DNA of 64,000 nucleotides from positions 4,426,970 through 4,490,969 of the forward strand of contig CM057151.1 of NCBI GenBank assembly GCA_029962745.1. The letters run 5' to 3'. Positions within the stretch are counted from its first letter, which is position 1. Every line of letters begins with the position of its first letter. Positions 26,410-38,611 of the stretch are shown piece after piece. The notes under the pieces were generated by a model. That model saw only the letters and a list, made by a program, of their open reading frames with translations. It had not been told where the DNA came from and ran no database searches. A program made the position numbers and the translations under genes. Origin of the DNA: Echinometra lucunter (lineage: Eukaryota > Echinodermata > Echinoidea > Camarodonta > Echinometridae).

Positions 26410-29115
26410 TTAGGATCCCACTGATAGACAAGTCACTGATCACTTTACTTCCCTCCAAAGGCCCTTTGAAAACAAAATCTTCTTTTGCTACCTGTAAGTA
26501 AGGTAGATGGATGGAGGCTTTATTCTGTCTTGTACTCCTCAAGTCTAGATCCTAAACAGAATTTCTTTCAAGTAACTGTACCTTAGTGTGGCAGATAGGC
26601 AAGGGCTTCTTTTTCTCCTATGTCCCTCCAAATGCCCCTCAAAAGGGATTACTTTCTGAGGGAAGTTTCTCTTTACAATATGAGAGAGAGAGACAGATTT
26701 CCAAGCTCTTTACTCCTTACAAAAATGCTCTTGCACTCCTCTAAAGAACCCTCCAAAAGGAATCGCCTTCTGCTGACTGCAAAGACAGAGAGAAGCCTCT
26801 TTCTCTTGTGCAACCTAAACAGACTCTCCAGAAGAGATCTCCCTCTTCTACCTTCTCTTTAACCTACACATACATTCTTTCACATCCCTCTAAAGACCCT
26901 TCAAAAATGAATCCCCTTTTGTTGCCTGTGCTTGAAACAGACAACGGGAGACTTCCATCATAAGTCCCTTGTAAGACTCCTCACAAGGGATCTCTGTCTG
27001 CATAGTCTGATGTCAGCGAGGCAGGGTGCAGGGTGCTGCTCTTTACCCTTACTTGAACCTCACATACCCCCAAAGACCCCTTAAGAAAGAATCTCCTTCT
27101 GCAACACAACCCTACCAAGGCCCCTCAAAAAAGGTACGTCTCTCAGTTACCTGTGAGACGAGGCAGATGGCAGAGACTTCTCTGTCCCTTACACCCCTCC
27201 AAAGACCCTGATTAACCTGCAAGAGGAAATTTTCTTCTGCTGATTGTGAGTGAGGAGCAGGGCACTTCTTTTTTACCCTCTACAAAATTCTACCGCACCC
27301 TTCCCAAGACTCCTCAAAAAGGAGTCTTCTGCTGCCCGTGAGATAGGCAAATGGTGGGAGGCTTCATTCTCTCTTCTGGCTCCTTCAAAGTTCAAAGAAC
27401 ATTAAAATGTATTTCTCTGAACTAGCTGTGAGGCATACTGAGGGAGACTTCCTGTTAATTCTTTAAGCAATTTTGTTGTACCCCTCTGCAGATTCTTTTA
27501 AAAGGAATCTTTCACCCACCTGTGAGTACAGCAGATGGAGGCAAATTCTCTTGTTCATCCCTCCAAAGACTCTTTAAAAAAAGAATCCCTTCTACTGCTC
27601 ATGAGTGATGAAGAGGGGGGGGGGGGGAGGGAGACTTCTTGTTACTTTTCTTAAACTTCTTTATAAAAAATATGAATTTATTTCTGCTACCTGTGAGTAG
27701 AGCAGATGAAGAGAGATTTCTTTTCCTCTTACATTCCCCTTAGACCCTCTCAAAGGGATTACTTATTGCTACTTGTAAGAGGAAAGGATGCTTTTCTGTA
27801 CCCTTTTCATGAATCCTTCTAGCCCCTCTCAAGATTCCTCAAGAGGAAACTTTCTGCTTCCTGTGAGAGGCAGAGGAAGGCTAACTTTTCTCTACCCTTT
27901 ACTGAAACCTCACACCTTTCCAAAGTCCCCCTGAGAAAAAAAATCACTAGCTGTCTATCCATGAAACAGGATGAAGACTTCTCTTTATTCTCCAAGTAAA
28001 TTCTTTCACACCTCTAGTAGGACCCTACCAGAAGAATTTACTTCATTTGCCTATGAGGGAGGCAGATTCAGGCAGGGAGAGAAAAAAAAACTTCTCTTCA
28101 CCCTTATAAAACAACCCTCTTGCACCCTTCTGATGATCTCTATAAAAGAATTCTTTCTATTGCCTGTGAGTGAAACAGAGGAAGGCTTCTGTAGTATCAT
28201 CTGCTTCATCCCATTCTGACCCCACCCCAATCTCTTTCAGTTACATTTAAGGCCTAAGAGACACAGATTTATATGATACACTCCTAAATAAGACTTCTAA
28301 AAAGTAATGTCAATGATGCTTTCTTCCACACAAATCCTGTTACACCCCTATGAAGGCTCCAACAAAAAGAGTCTCTTTATTACATGCCTCCAAAGAACAC
28401 CTCTAAACAGAAGTCCTTACTGCTACCTAAAAGCAGTATAGAGAGAAGGGGACTTCTATAGGCTCTTTACTTTCATCACAAATCATCTTGCACTTCTCCA
28501 AAGATTGCCATAAAGGGGGTTTCTTTCTGCTACCTGTGAGGAAGGCAGATTCAAGCAGGTGGAGGGACACATCTCTTTACCCCTTTAAAAAAATCCTCTT
28601 ACATCATTCTGGAGACTTCTCAATAAGGAATCTCTTTCTGCTAGCAGTGAGTAGAGGTTCGACAAATGGAGGATATCTTCTCTTTACCCCATTTGCAAAA
28701 GTACTCTCACACCCCTTTGAAAGCTACTCACAGAGGAATATTTTTTCCTCTTATCTGAGACAGATGGAGAGGGGCTTCTTTCCATCTCCATTACACAAAG
28801 GCTCTAGAACCCCTCTGAACCCCCCCCCCCCAAACTGAGTCATTTTCTGCTGCGATACAAGTGAATAAGAGACAAACAGATGGAAACTTTTCTTTACCTA
28901 TTTGCAAATATCTCACACTCCTTCCAAAGCTCCTCGCAGAGGAATGTCTTCCTCATATCACCAAGTGAGGCATATAGAGAGGGGCTTCCCTTTACCTCTT
29001 ATACAAATCCTCTAAAAACCACTTCTGAAGATGCCTCAAACAAAAATCTCCATCTGCTGCTGGTGCCTGAGGCATAGGGAGAGGGGTTTCTCTGCACCCC
29101 AGGGTAGTTTCAGAG
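26410..29115. repeat. Diverged tandem array, about 25 copies of a 90-100 bp unit
   Basis: The pattern CCCCTCCAAAGACCCTTCAA, GGAATCTCTTTCTGCTACCT, GTGAGTGAGGCAGATGGAGA, GGCTTCTCTTTACCC recurs about every 90-100 bp across 2.7 kb. CTGTGAG-like anchors fall near 27163, 27249, 27345, 27430, 27527, 27692, 27862, 28165 and 28540. Copies are strongly diverged, so the array is old. Small open frames inside are by-products of the pyrimidine-rich unit. Confidence 0.8.
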
Positions 29116-29969
29116 TGCCCAGATCTAAATCAGAAGAGACAGCTCTCTATTGTCAAGGATTACTCATCAATTCATGGAGAAGACAATTCATGCTTTGTCC
29201 GATGGTTGCCCATAGCAACAACAAAAGAGCAGCAGACAGATTGACTAGTATTATGACTCTATCAGACAGATAATGCATTATTTTCTCTGCTTTCCGAGAG
29301 AGTTGATTCACACAAACAGGAAACAAGAAATCTCTGTTACACAACTCTAGCCTCCAGATTCAGTTGGACTGTGCAAAAATGAAATCATTTTTAGCAAGAG
29401 CTTTAAACAGTCTGGGAATTAGCCTTGTTTGGACATGGGACAACTGCTAATCATAACTTGTTAGCTTCAACGTTTCAGTGTATTTGTTGGTCACATCCTT
29501 TTCCATAGTCATTCATACAAGTCTTTTCATTTTACTTGCTTGTAATTTGAAGTTGTAGGAGTTCCAATGAATGGCATTAGTTGTCATTCTGTCTCAGAGA
29601 AATTTTCCCCTTAGTGATACTCCTGTTAAGCATTAGAATTTTTGCTATCAACCCAATCCCATTCCCCAGCCTTCAAATTTCAACTACACCTTAAAAAAGC
29701 CATTGGTTAACATTGTTATGACTTTTAAAAATCTCATTTTGTTACTTGAAAATGGGATAAACATAAGAGTAATGCCGAAAATTTGTTTACAAATTATAAA
29801 TTCCTCCCATTAAGCTTCTTCATTTACTAAACATAAGGGTTATAGTGTAAAAATACCAGTCTGAAAGTTTCAAAGTATAATATCCCCAGGAAGTATTTTT
29901 AAATATTAGAAACGTGAACCAATGTTTGAAAAATATATGAGGATCAGTTGCACAGACCAGACATAAGAG

Positions 29970-29981
29970 TGCGCATGCGCG
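29970..29981. promoter_or_regulatory. Perfect NRF1-type palindrome
   Basis: TGCGCATGCGCG fits the NRF1 consensus YGCGCAYGCGCR exactly. It lies within MCC intron 3 in otherwise A+T-rich DNA. Binding is inferred from the motif only; it could mark an unannotated promoter or be chance. Confidence 0.35.
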
Positions 29982-30522
29982 CATGGCTCACAGGACCGTA
30001 CTGTGTGTATTGGCATATCACACGGCGGGAGTCAGATAATGGTATTTTTTAATTCAAGCAAAACGGTCCTCTTATTTATTGTCTCTTGAGACGAAAAATA
30101 TTAAAATCGCGGTTTGCGTCTAACTTACAGTTTTTCATTCCAAATTATGGTTGATTTCAGGGTTTTTGAATAAAGATACAAGTACTCATACACATGTTTC
30201 ATCTTAGTTTGAGAATTTTTTTAATCAGCTGCTCACAAAGTTAGCCATTGCCTTAAAATCAATTTGTCAAAATATAGGTCTAAAACATGAAGAGTACTAT
30301 CCAATCCAATCATACTACTGGATCATCTCAATGATTCAAGACCAATGAAACCACCAGGGGTATTCTTGGTCCGACTGGAGTGTTAAAGAGTCAGGCAATG
30401 TGGTCCAAAAGAACCATCAATTTCACATTGTTTCATAAAGACAGGTCATGTGTCAACAGACACATGGTCAGGAACTAATTCACATTCAAAATAAATGAAG
30501 GTGACAAGGGAGGGCAAGACTT

Positions 30523-30774
30523 ACGTCATATTGATAATAAACATGACTTTATAAAGGGAAAATGACTGGCATGATGCAATAAGGTTGATAAAGGGGCAAA
30601 GTGGCTTCCCAAACTTATTATTATGCAATCCAATTCATACAAAATTGAACGTCATATTGATGATAAACATGACTTTATAAAGGGAAAATGACTGGCATGA
30701 TGCAATAAGGTTGATAAAGGGGCAAAGTGGCTTCCCAAACTTATTATTATGCAATCCAATTCATACAAAATTGA
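30523..30774. repeat. Near-perfect tandem duplication, 2 x 126 bp
   Basis: ACGTCATATTGATRATAAAC through CATACAAAATTGA is present twice in a row (30523-30648 and 30649-30774). I see almost no differences, so the event is recent or an assembly artefact. Confidence 0.93.
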
Positions 30775-32169
30775 ATGTATTTAAGTCTTGATCTCTTTCT
30801 TTCCATTATACTACCCCTACCAAGTACCAAAATCAGAGTCATTTGTGTGATAAACACTCACATCGAGGAAGACAAAAGTGGTTTCCTGTACTTCAATCAA
30901 AGTGTCACATTTTTGGCTAGATATCAGTAATAACAAAAGTCTTCACTGCATCCATTTTCTTTCTACAACAGCAAAAGAAATACAAAATCAATGTGTTTGA
31001 CTGGAAAATCGGCCCTGTATTTCTATCAATATTCTGTTCATATCTTGCATTGGAATATTTGATTTCTCAAACAAGCTCTCTCCATCTCTTTTCATATTCA
31101 GTGCATACACATGTAATGCATCAATTACATGAAACCTATCCCCCAATAAACGAAAACACTTCATCATGCCCAGCCACACAATTCTATCATTTCAAATATT
31201 TCTGCAACAATACCTTCGTAATTTACAACTGTGCCAGGGAACTCTGCGACTGACATGAGAATCATAAATGTGTCAAATTTCATTATCCGTGGAAATTCAA
31301 TAATATCATCAGCATCGCATATCAAGTCTCCAAGACACTAAAGATGAAGAGAAGATCTAACCTCCATCTCCTAAGATAGTAACTCTATGATGATGACATT
31401 TTCATGTAATGAAAAATGATGAAGTCATATATATTGTTCTAACTTAGTAAGACAATATTCTTCATATTGTGAAAAATAGTAAAGCTAACATGCATGTCCT
31501 TTCCAACAGATTTCTTTTCAGTTATAGAAGAGAATCAAATGCTCTCTTTAGGCACTTAAAATGAACTGAGGAATATGGGAACAAACACTGAGACATTCTT
31601 GTGCCATCAATCAAGCATGTTTTATGAATGTGTTTATAAAATCATATCTGTTACACAAAGCTGACTATCAAACATAGGTGTAAAATATCTCCAGTTGGGC
31701 AGGCGTATGTCACATATTGAAAGATAAAATGAGTGAAGTCATAACTGATGAACATTATGAAGTGATACTTTCAGAAGAAGAGAAAAGGTGAAAATCATAA
31801 ATAGATAATATTAGGAGGACATATGCAGGAAAAGTAACCAAAGAAATAAAACAGATAAGGAATATAATGTGGGGAAAAACTAATTATTAGAAATAAATAT
31901 ACAAAAACATGATCTTCACATCTACTCAAGATACACCTACATGTAGACAATAGATGAACCTACAAAACAAATGTAAAGTATTAAAGTGTGAATGCAGTAT
32001 TCTTCATTGTTAGGTTGAACATTTGCAGTTCTGAAACAGTCTGTACAGGACTAGTGTATGAATGCTTTGTTTGCAAAGGTTTGCATGATTAATCCCACAT
32101 ATATTCACATTGATAGAATAAATTCATTTTAATTTAGAACAAACAAGAACAAGCCAAAATAGCAACATT

Positions 32170-33016
32170 GTGTCTTGCCCACCCCTGACTAAATAACATG
32201 AAAGTTTCACCAAGTACATCCCTAACCAAGTTTGATGTCACAAGAAAGTCTTGCAGGTAAAGTTTAATGTTTGACCTAAAATGACCTTTAACCTTACCAT
32301 GCGACCTGATGGCACAATAGCATGAATGTACCCCTAGTGCATCTATCACCCAAATTTGGTTGCTATTGCAGCAACATGTGCCAAGTTATGCGTCATAAGA
32401 GAGTCTTGCAGGTAAACTTAAACATTTGAAATAAAATGACCTTTGACCTTACCATGTGACATCCGATGCCACTATAACATGAAGGTCCCCCAAGTGCATC
32501 TATGACCTAAGTTTAGTTGAAGAGGGAGCAACGGTTGCAAAGTTATTTGTCATAAGAGAATCTTGCAGGTAAACTCTAACATTTGACCTCAAATGACCTT
32601 TGACTTCACCATGTGACCTCCAACAGCACCACAACATGATGTTACCCCAGTGCATCTATCACCCAAGTTTGGTTGCCATTGGACCAAAAGTTGCCAAGTT
32701 ATGATTCATAAGAGAGTCTTGCAGGTAAACTTTAACTTATGTAAAAAGAGTCTTGCAGGTACTCTATAACAATGTGACCTCAAATGACCTTTGACCTCAC
32801 CATGTGACCTCCGACAGCACCGCAACATGATGGTACCCCTAGTGCATCTACCACCCAAGTTTGGTTGCCATTGGACCAGCAGTTGCCAAGTTATGCATCA
32901 TAAGAGAGTCTTGCAGGTAAACTTTTAAAATTTGTGACGGACGGACGATGGACGGACGACGGACGGACGCCATTTGGATCCCTTAGTCTTGCCTTCACCT
33001 CCGGTGGGCGAGACAA
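32170..33016. mobile_element. Element with 156-bp internal tandem repeats and DR1-like sites
   Basis: TGTCTTGCCCACC at the left and GGTGGGCGAGACA at the right are inverted ends. In between, AGTCTTGCAGGTAAA recurs at about 32247, 32402, 32559, 32715, 32749 (a short unit) and 32907, giving a period of about 156 bp. Units contain TGACCTTTGACCT and CCAAGTTTGGTTGCCATTGG. The 3' part has GACGGACG repeats (32936-32970) before the terminal stem. No open frame is conserved between units. Confidence 0.72.
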
Positions 33017-33729
33017 AAATGATCTAGTGGTGTGATAAAAACTTTTGCATAAAAACCCTCAAATTTGTTGCTTGATTTAAATTTTCAAAATCAAAAGAAA
33101 ATTTCTTAGAAGCACTAAGTTAGCCTTGTCTACGTCTGACTCTATATACTGCTTGATCAAAATATTTACTTCATTGCTTAGTGGTGTCACTGCAAGAAGG
33201 AACATGGTATATGTACAGATTCTTCCATAAAACTACCTTTCTGTCTTATACCAAATGCTATCTAGTAATACACTGCTCCTATATTAAGCCATACTGAAAG
33301 AGACTGAATGAAATAACTTGCCAATAAAGGTAGTGTATCAAATGCCATTTCCTAGCAATGTAGGGTTCCTATGACTTTTGTCCACAATGTTGTAGTTGCC
33401 AAAGGACTGCACCATGGATCGGGAGCAAGAGTTTGCTCAATGTAACCTGGCCTCAATTTGATCGTTGGCAGCTTTCTCATACCTCAACTGATTGGATTCT
33501 GGTGCTGGTACCCAGGCAATCAATCAAAGGGCCACAACCCAAGAGCACTCCCATGGCCTCACCATGACCAGGACTCTGAATCAGGTCAGGGCTTGGCAAT
33601 CTTTGTGATGGGCAATAGCATGTACAATGAGGGGCACTATTCATGGAGTCCACCCACTAATTCCTCTGCCCCTCCTCTCATGAAAAAAGCAAACGCTCTC
33701 CATGAATCTCTGACCTTGCTCTCATTAAA

Positions 33730-33932
33730 GAGACGCTGTGGCTCAGTGGTAGAGTAGTGGTCTCGTAACCAGGAGTTCCCGGGTTCGAAACCAAGTAGAT
33801 GCGCTAATGCCCTTTGGTAAGGTATTGATCCTCATTACCAAGTCCTGAGGGGACTTAAAGCCGTTGGTTTCCTGGTTGCTTACTAACAAGCATACACATG
33901 CTTTCTTAGTGGTCAGGTAAAATAACCAACAA
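33730..33932 (+). repeat. tRNA-derived SINE
   Basis: An RNA polymerase III A box (TGGCTCAGTGGTAGAG, from 33739) and B box (GGGTTCGAAACC, 33781-33792) stand at tRNA-like spacing. They are followed by a non-tRNA body (CCCTTTGGTAAGGTATTGAT, then CCGTTGGTTTCCTGGTTGCT) ending around GGTCAGGTAAAATAACCAA. The cloverleaf is poor and there is no CCA-side acceptor stem, so this is a SINE and not a working tRNA gene. The body resembles SINEs I associate with echinoderm genomes; that attribution is from memory. Confidence 0.75.
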
Positions 33933-34599
33933 TTACAAAGGATAGCACGATTCAGCGTGAGCGAGATCGCACCACCTCTGAGGTGAGGATGCAGCGACAT
34001 TGTTTCGGCGCGATCCAGGAAAGTCCACAGTGATCCCAAACTGGACCACCCCCAAGAGGTGGTCCAGAGGAGATAGTGCAATCCAGAGCATACCAATTTG
34101 CAGGTTACTGTAGAGAGAGTGCCAAGATAGACCGCGCTACCATCTGCAGGTGTGAACCTGCGGCGTGTCAGCGGACCTCCTTGGCATGCACCATGGGTCG
34201 CCCCATGATAGCAGGATCCTTTTTCCAAGAATGAGAACGGGGTCTCATGCATTGGTCAGCTTGGGGTAGGGGGAAATGCCCAGCATGTAGGAAAGTATCA
34301 CAGGAGGCAATGGCACACCAGTGTTAGTGAAGGTCCAGTCAGGTCTAACTAGAAATACTGACAGGGGCCAAGCAGGGTTAGTTTAGGGCTGCTGCACACT
34401 CCCAGAGAAATGGGATCTTGCAAACAGTATAGTTTGTCCTCACCCACCTGATGTTTTGGGTACCACATTACCGTCCAGGCAACAAAGACTGGATTTTCCT
34501 CACAGCCTTCACCTAATCCATGTTGTTCTTGGGGGAGAGCAGGATGGCACAGAGGGATCTGTGACATGAAACCAGGACCCATTGTTTCTTCACAACAGT

Positions 34600-36620
34600 T
34601 AATTGTCGTACTTCCATATACTGTGGCAGAAGGGGCAGATCCCTCTTTCATGTCTCACCCTCAGCTGGCCTGGCCAGATTTGACTGAAAATTGAATGGTC
34701 AGTCTGGGCAGGTGTTTTACCTGTACCCTTGAGGATCATAGCAGCAAAAGATGCCCCACCAGCAGGAGAGATAGAGACAAGAATTTTCTTTTCTCTCCAG
34801 GCTCTGCCCCCACCACTGTCCCTGCAGATCTTGTCTCATATTCAGCTGTCGGCTGGCTTGGCCAACCATTCAGTAATTTTCTTTGAGGCCATTCCTCCCT
34901 TTGCTTAGGTTCCACAGCCTTTTTCTTAAGAGTCAGAGTGACCCTAACATTCAAACTATGGGAGGGATTATGAGAGTGTGGCTTCAGGGAATCTGTTGAG
35001 GCTTGGACCCCAGGGCTCGGGCCCTTCCAATGCCCCGAAAAGTACATCTTCATGGAGGGGGATATGAGATAGTCGAGGTTAGCTACTGCTATATAATAAA
35101 TACCACGATTGGATGAATGAATGCAGTAGCAAGGTCCGGAAGCCTCTCTCAGACCACCTCATCAAGCTGGTTCAGAGACTTGTGTTTCTGAACAACTGGG
35201 ATAAGTCTATACTTATTCTGACCAAGTTCCCCATATTTTCAGAGCAGCTTGCTTCACTGAGTACTAAGAGTGGACAGAATAGAGACCACTTCCACAGCGC
35301 TGGGGGAAGGTAGCATCTGGTATGGTTTTTCTATAGTTCTCGTGATATCTGAAGTTTTAGTAGATTGCCACCTGCACATGAAGGTATCCAGCTGTACTGC
35401 CCCCAAACCTCGCTACCTTCTAATCCCAGTCCCCTTAGCTATCATACGGCTCCTTTGCCGGTGGCTTCCCTTTGTGACTCAAAGTGCACTGGCCCGCTAT
35501 CACCATCAACGTGGATACCTTACTTCTGTGCTTGAGCATGGTTTGCCAGAGGGACACAGAGTCAAAGGACTGGTCCCATTTATTACCCCTACACCCAATA
35601 TCAATTTGTTTGAATTTCAGGCTGTCATGCAAGCTCTTAGTCATTTCTAGAGCAAGCTCTAACAAGACAAGTTAGTCACAGACTTCCTTTCAAGAGGCAG
35701 GTCACAGTCTTCAGAATGGCTGATCAATCCAAAGATCATAGCCACCTGCTTGGAGAGTGGATGTGCATTCTTGATCCAGTATGGGGAATCTGGAGTCTTT
35801 GCCTTTCCCCAATAACCCAAGGATCCATGAGAATAGGAAAGGGCATCTGTGATTTTGGTGACCCTTGGGAACCTAATAGGCCTTGGTTTCTGGAGCTGGT
35901 GGATCTGTTGGCAGGCCCCTATCCCAACCTCCTTTGTCAACCTCTGTCATCTCGAATGCACAAGATCTTACCATGCCAGTGCAAGTTTTCTTCCTTCAAC
36001 TTCCCCCAACTATGAGCCTCTCATCCTTATGGAGCCTCTAAGGCATTCTTAAAGCCTGAGCTCTGGCTCCCTTTGGGAAGTTGGCTGGTGCTTCCCTCAA
36101 TGAGCTCACCGAGAAGACCACTGTTCTAATAGCCATTGCTAGCCATTGCTTCTGGCCAGAGGAGAAGTGCCATACAGGCTTTGTCAGAAGCCTCTAGATA
36201 CATGTGGTAGGAATGAGGAGGTGAACATTTGTTCTAAGGGATTCATATGCAATCAAGAATCAGTGGCCTCTGTGGACCCAATGCAAGTGATCATCCATTC
36301 CCTTTTGGTTTTATCCTTCAGTAAAGGAAAATAAAGTTTGGGGCCCACTTAGGCAATGAAGTGGTACTTAGATTGTACTACTAATTCTTTGAGGTTGGGA
36401 ACTAGCTTGTCATCACATGCAAGCCTCTCTGTACCCTGGTCTATGAAAACTGTCCCAGTGACTGGCAGAAGCCATTAAGGCTGAGAGTTTGGATGTACTG
36501 TAACCAGAGGGTGGGCCCTAGAGCAAGGAACACCTGGAGTGTCAGCACCACCCAAGGCATAGGTCTTGTGGAAGAGATTCTGAAGACTGTGAGCAAGCCC
36601 TCAGTGGTAAGAGGCAAGAG
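34600..36620 (+). mobile_element. Decayed DIRS-like retrotransposon remnant (RNase H region readable)
   Basis: In broken frames the plus strand reads NINLFEFQAVMQALSHF (to 35648), VTDFLSRGRSQSSEWLINPK (around 35670-35740), then WEPNRPWFLELVDLLAGPYP (around 35867-35930). This series (INLLE..A...AL.HF, then ADFLSRG...SEW.LNP, then PRPWFPEL.DLL) is the RNase H and downstream order I know from DIRS-type, tyrosine-recombinase retroelements. Stops, frameshifts and deletions between blocks make it non-functional. A CFTCTLEDHSSKRCP stretch near 34.72 kb could be a gag zinc-knuckle relic. Outer limits are uncertain, and a Ty3-like element is the main alternative. Confidence 0.5.
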
Positions 36621-37397
36621 AATTTTTCAATCATTCTTTAATCTGGCTTGATATAAGAGTGGTATAGCAGTGAATACCATATGATATAAGATAGGTAGGT
36701 AGTTTTTTAGTCTTAGACAAGAGAATCACATCATTTTATCATCTTTGTTTTGATAATTCAATTCAAAGTTAACAATTTTCATGTTGTTTCCAATCAGCTA
36801 GCATTACCAAATGATCAAAATCATTAGAAAACTTTCTTTTCCTTCTATCTCTACCTCCCAATTTCTTGGTTCACCCTTCTCCTTATAACCATCGTAATGT
36901 GCTGAGTGAGGGAGAGAGACACAATTATGCATCCCATCATCACCCTCATAATACTCTTGGAATCCCCAATGGAAACTGAGCTAAATTCTTTGATCCTCAT
37001 TATCAGCAGTTTATTCCTAACTATGCATCCATATTTCTTTTCAAGTTGTTCACACAAGGCAATATTGCTCTAAGATTTCTAAACAAAAAATTGAGTGAAA
37101 TATGTATATTCTAGATCCACTTAATCACAGCAAAATTATATCATGCTTGAAGAATTATAATTTCTTGATAAAATTGGGAATTTTAAAAGAATCCTTTAAA
37201 GTAATAGGATTTGCCTTCTACTACCTCATGTTGTAGGACAGTGCTAATATGATTTATTCTTTTGTTTTTGAAGGTCACTTCAAACACAGAAAAAAAAAAT
37301 GTCTGATTTTGTCACATTTTTCCAAAGCCCTTTTGGGCTTTCAAGAGCTTCTTCCTCCCAGTGTATTTTGATGTGACAGTGGTGTAAAATCCTCCTT

Positions 37398-37404
37398 CTC
37401 TTCT

Positions 37405-37456
<52 letters not shown>
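37398..37456 (+). repeat. (CT)n microsatellite
   Basis: TTCTCTTTCTCT leads into about 20 perfect CT units. Confidence 0.95.
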
Positions 37457-37457
<1 letters not shown>

Positions 37458-38540
37458 ATCCAGCCATCCATCCTACCATAAGACCCAGTAAGAAGAGCTC
37501 AGTGATGATCTGTAATGAGAGGAGCTGTGAGCTCAGACAGGATTACCTCTCTCATCATGAGATGGCAGGAATGTGGCCAATTTACATCAGTCTTGAAGTG
37601 AAAATATAAACTGTCAACCCCCCCCCCCCCATCTCCCTTGGGGTTTCTTACCCTATGATATGAAGACCCTAACATGGTCAGCATGATATGAACAGTATGA
37701 TGATGTCTCAATTCTTTTTTTTTTCTTTAAATATGAAATGGTACCTACTTCAGGTCAAAAGGAATAGAAAATTCATCTTTCTGCAAACTGATTTACCGTC
37801 TAAAATTACTATTTCTCAATAAAAGTATAGAAGGATGATTTAATCTTCAGACAATGTACTTTATAATGGTTTCTAAATTCCAAGTTTCATATGAAATGTA
37901 TAAAGCAGGTTCAAGTTACTAAAAAATAGATTTAAAAATAGATCTAAATAACAAAAACTTTTGATGTGAGGTCATGATTGATGATTTCATACTTGAAATG
38001 TTGCATGGAGGTATGGTTTCTCATGCAGTTGGCAGACAACAAGCCAATTAGAGCGTAAGGATACAGTAGCCATCCATGGATAGGATATCTAGAGCTTCAT
38101 TAGTAAGTACCTCCATGCTACTAATCCCCTAGATGTAGCAGTTACCCTGGATGCATGTACAGATACCCCTTCAAGGACACCATTATCATAATCCTACATC
38201 CCCATCTATGCCTTTGATCTGAATAAAAGACAAAGTCCCAGAGATAGATGACTAATGAAACAAAGCCCCAAGGATGATCTGCCACAGAGACAATAATCGG
38301 CAGTGGTTCATGGACGATGTGAGAGAATTACCGGTAGAGATTTACATCCAGAAACAGGCAGAAGAGAGCAGGGGATGGTATCAGAGGATAGGGAGGTATT
38401 AACTTAATGCAGTTGGCAACTTGATGAAGAATTTGATGCTTAAATGGGAAGTGAATATCAATAGGGTAAGTCAAGCCCGACATCAAAATGATGTAAATAA
38501 ATGTAAAACAATCACAGGCATGGATCCATTACCTTCAAAA

Positions 38541-38541
38541 G

Positions 38542-38608
<67 letters not shown>
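38541..38608 (+). repeat. (GAT)n microsatellite
   Basis: About 22 GAT units with one GGT interruption. A poly-Asp open frame runs across it (38421-38708) with no other protein-like feature, so it is not called as a gene. Confidence 0.95.
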
Positions 38609-38611
38609 CTT

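Noticed and set aside
33739..33792. tRNA gene at 33.74 kb
   Set aside because: A and B boxes are good, but the arms do not fold into a cloverleaf and SINE body sequence follows.
33743..34252. 169-residue minus-strand open frame
   Set aside because: It reads the SINE backwards and continues into repeat-like DNA. No domain is recognisable.
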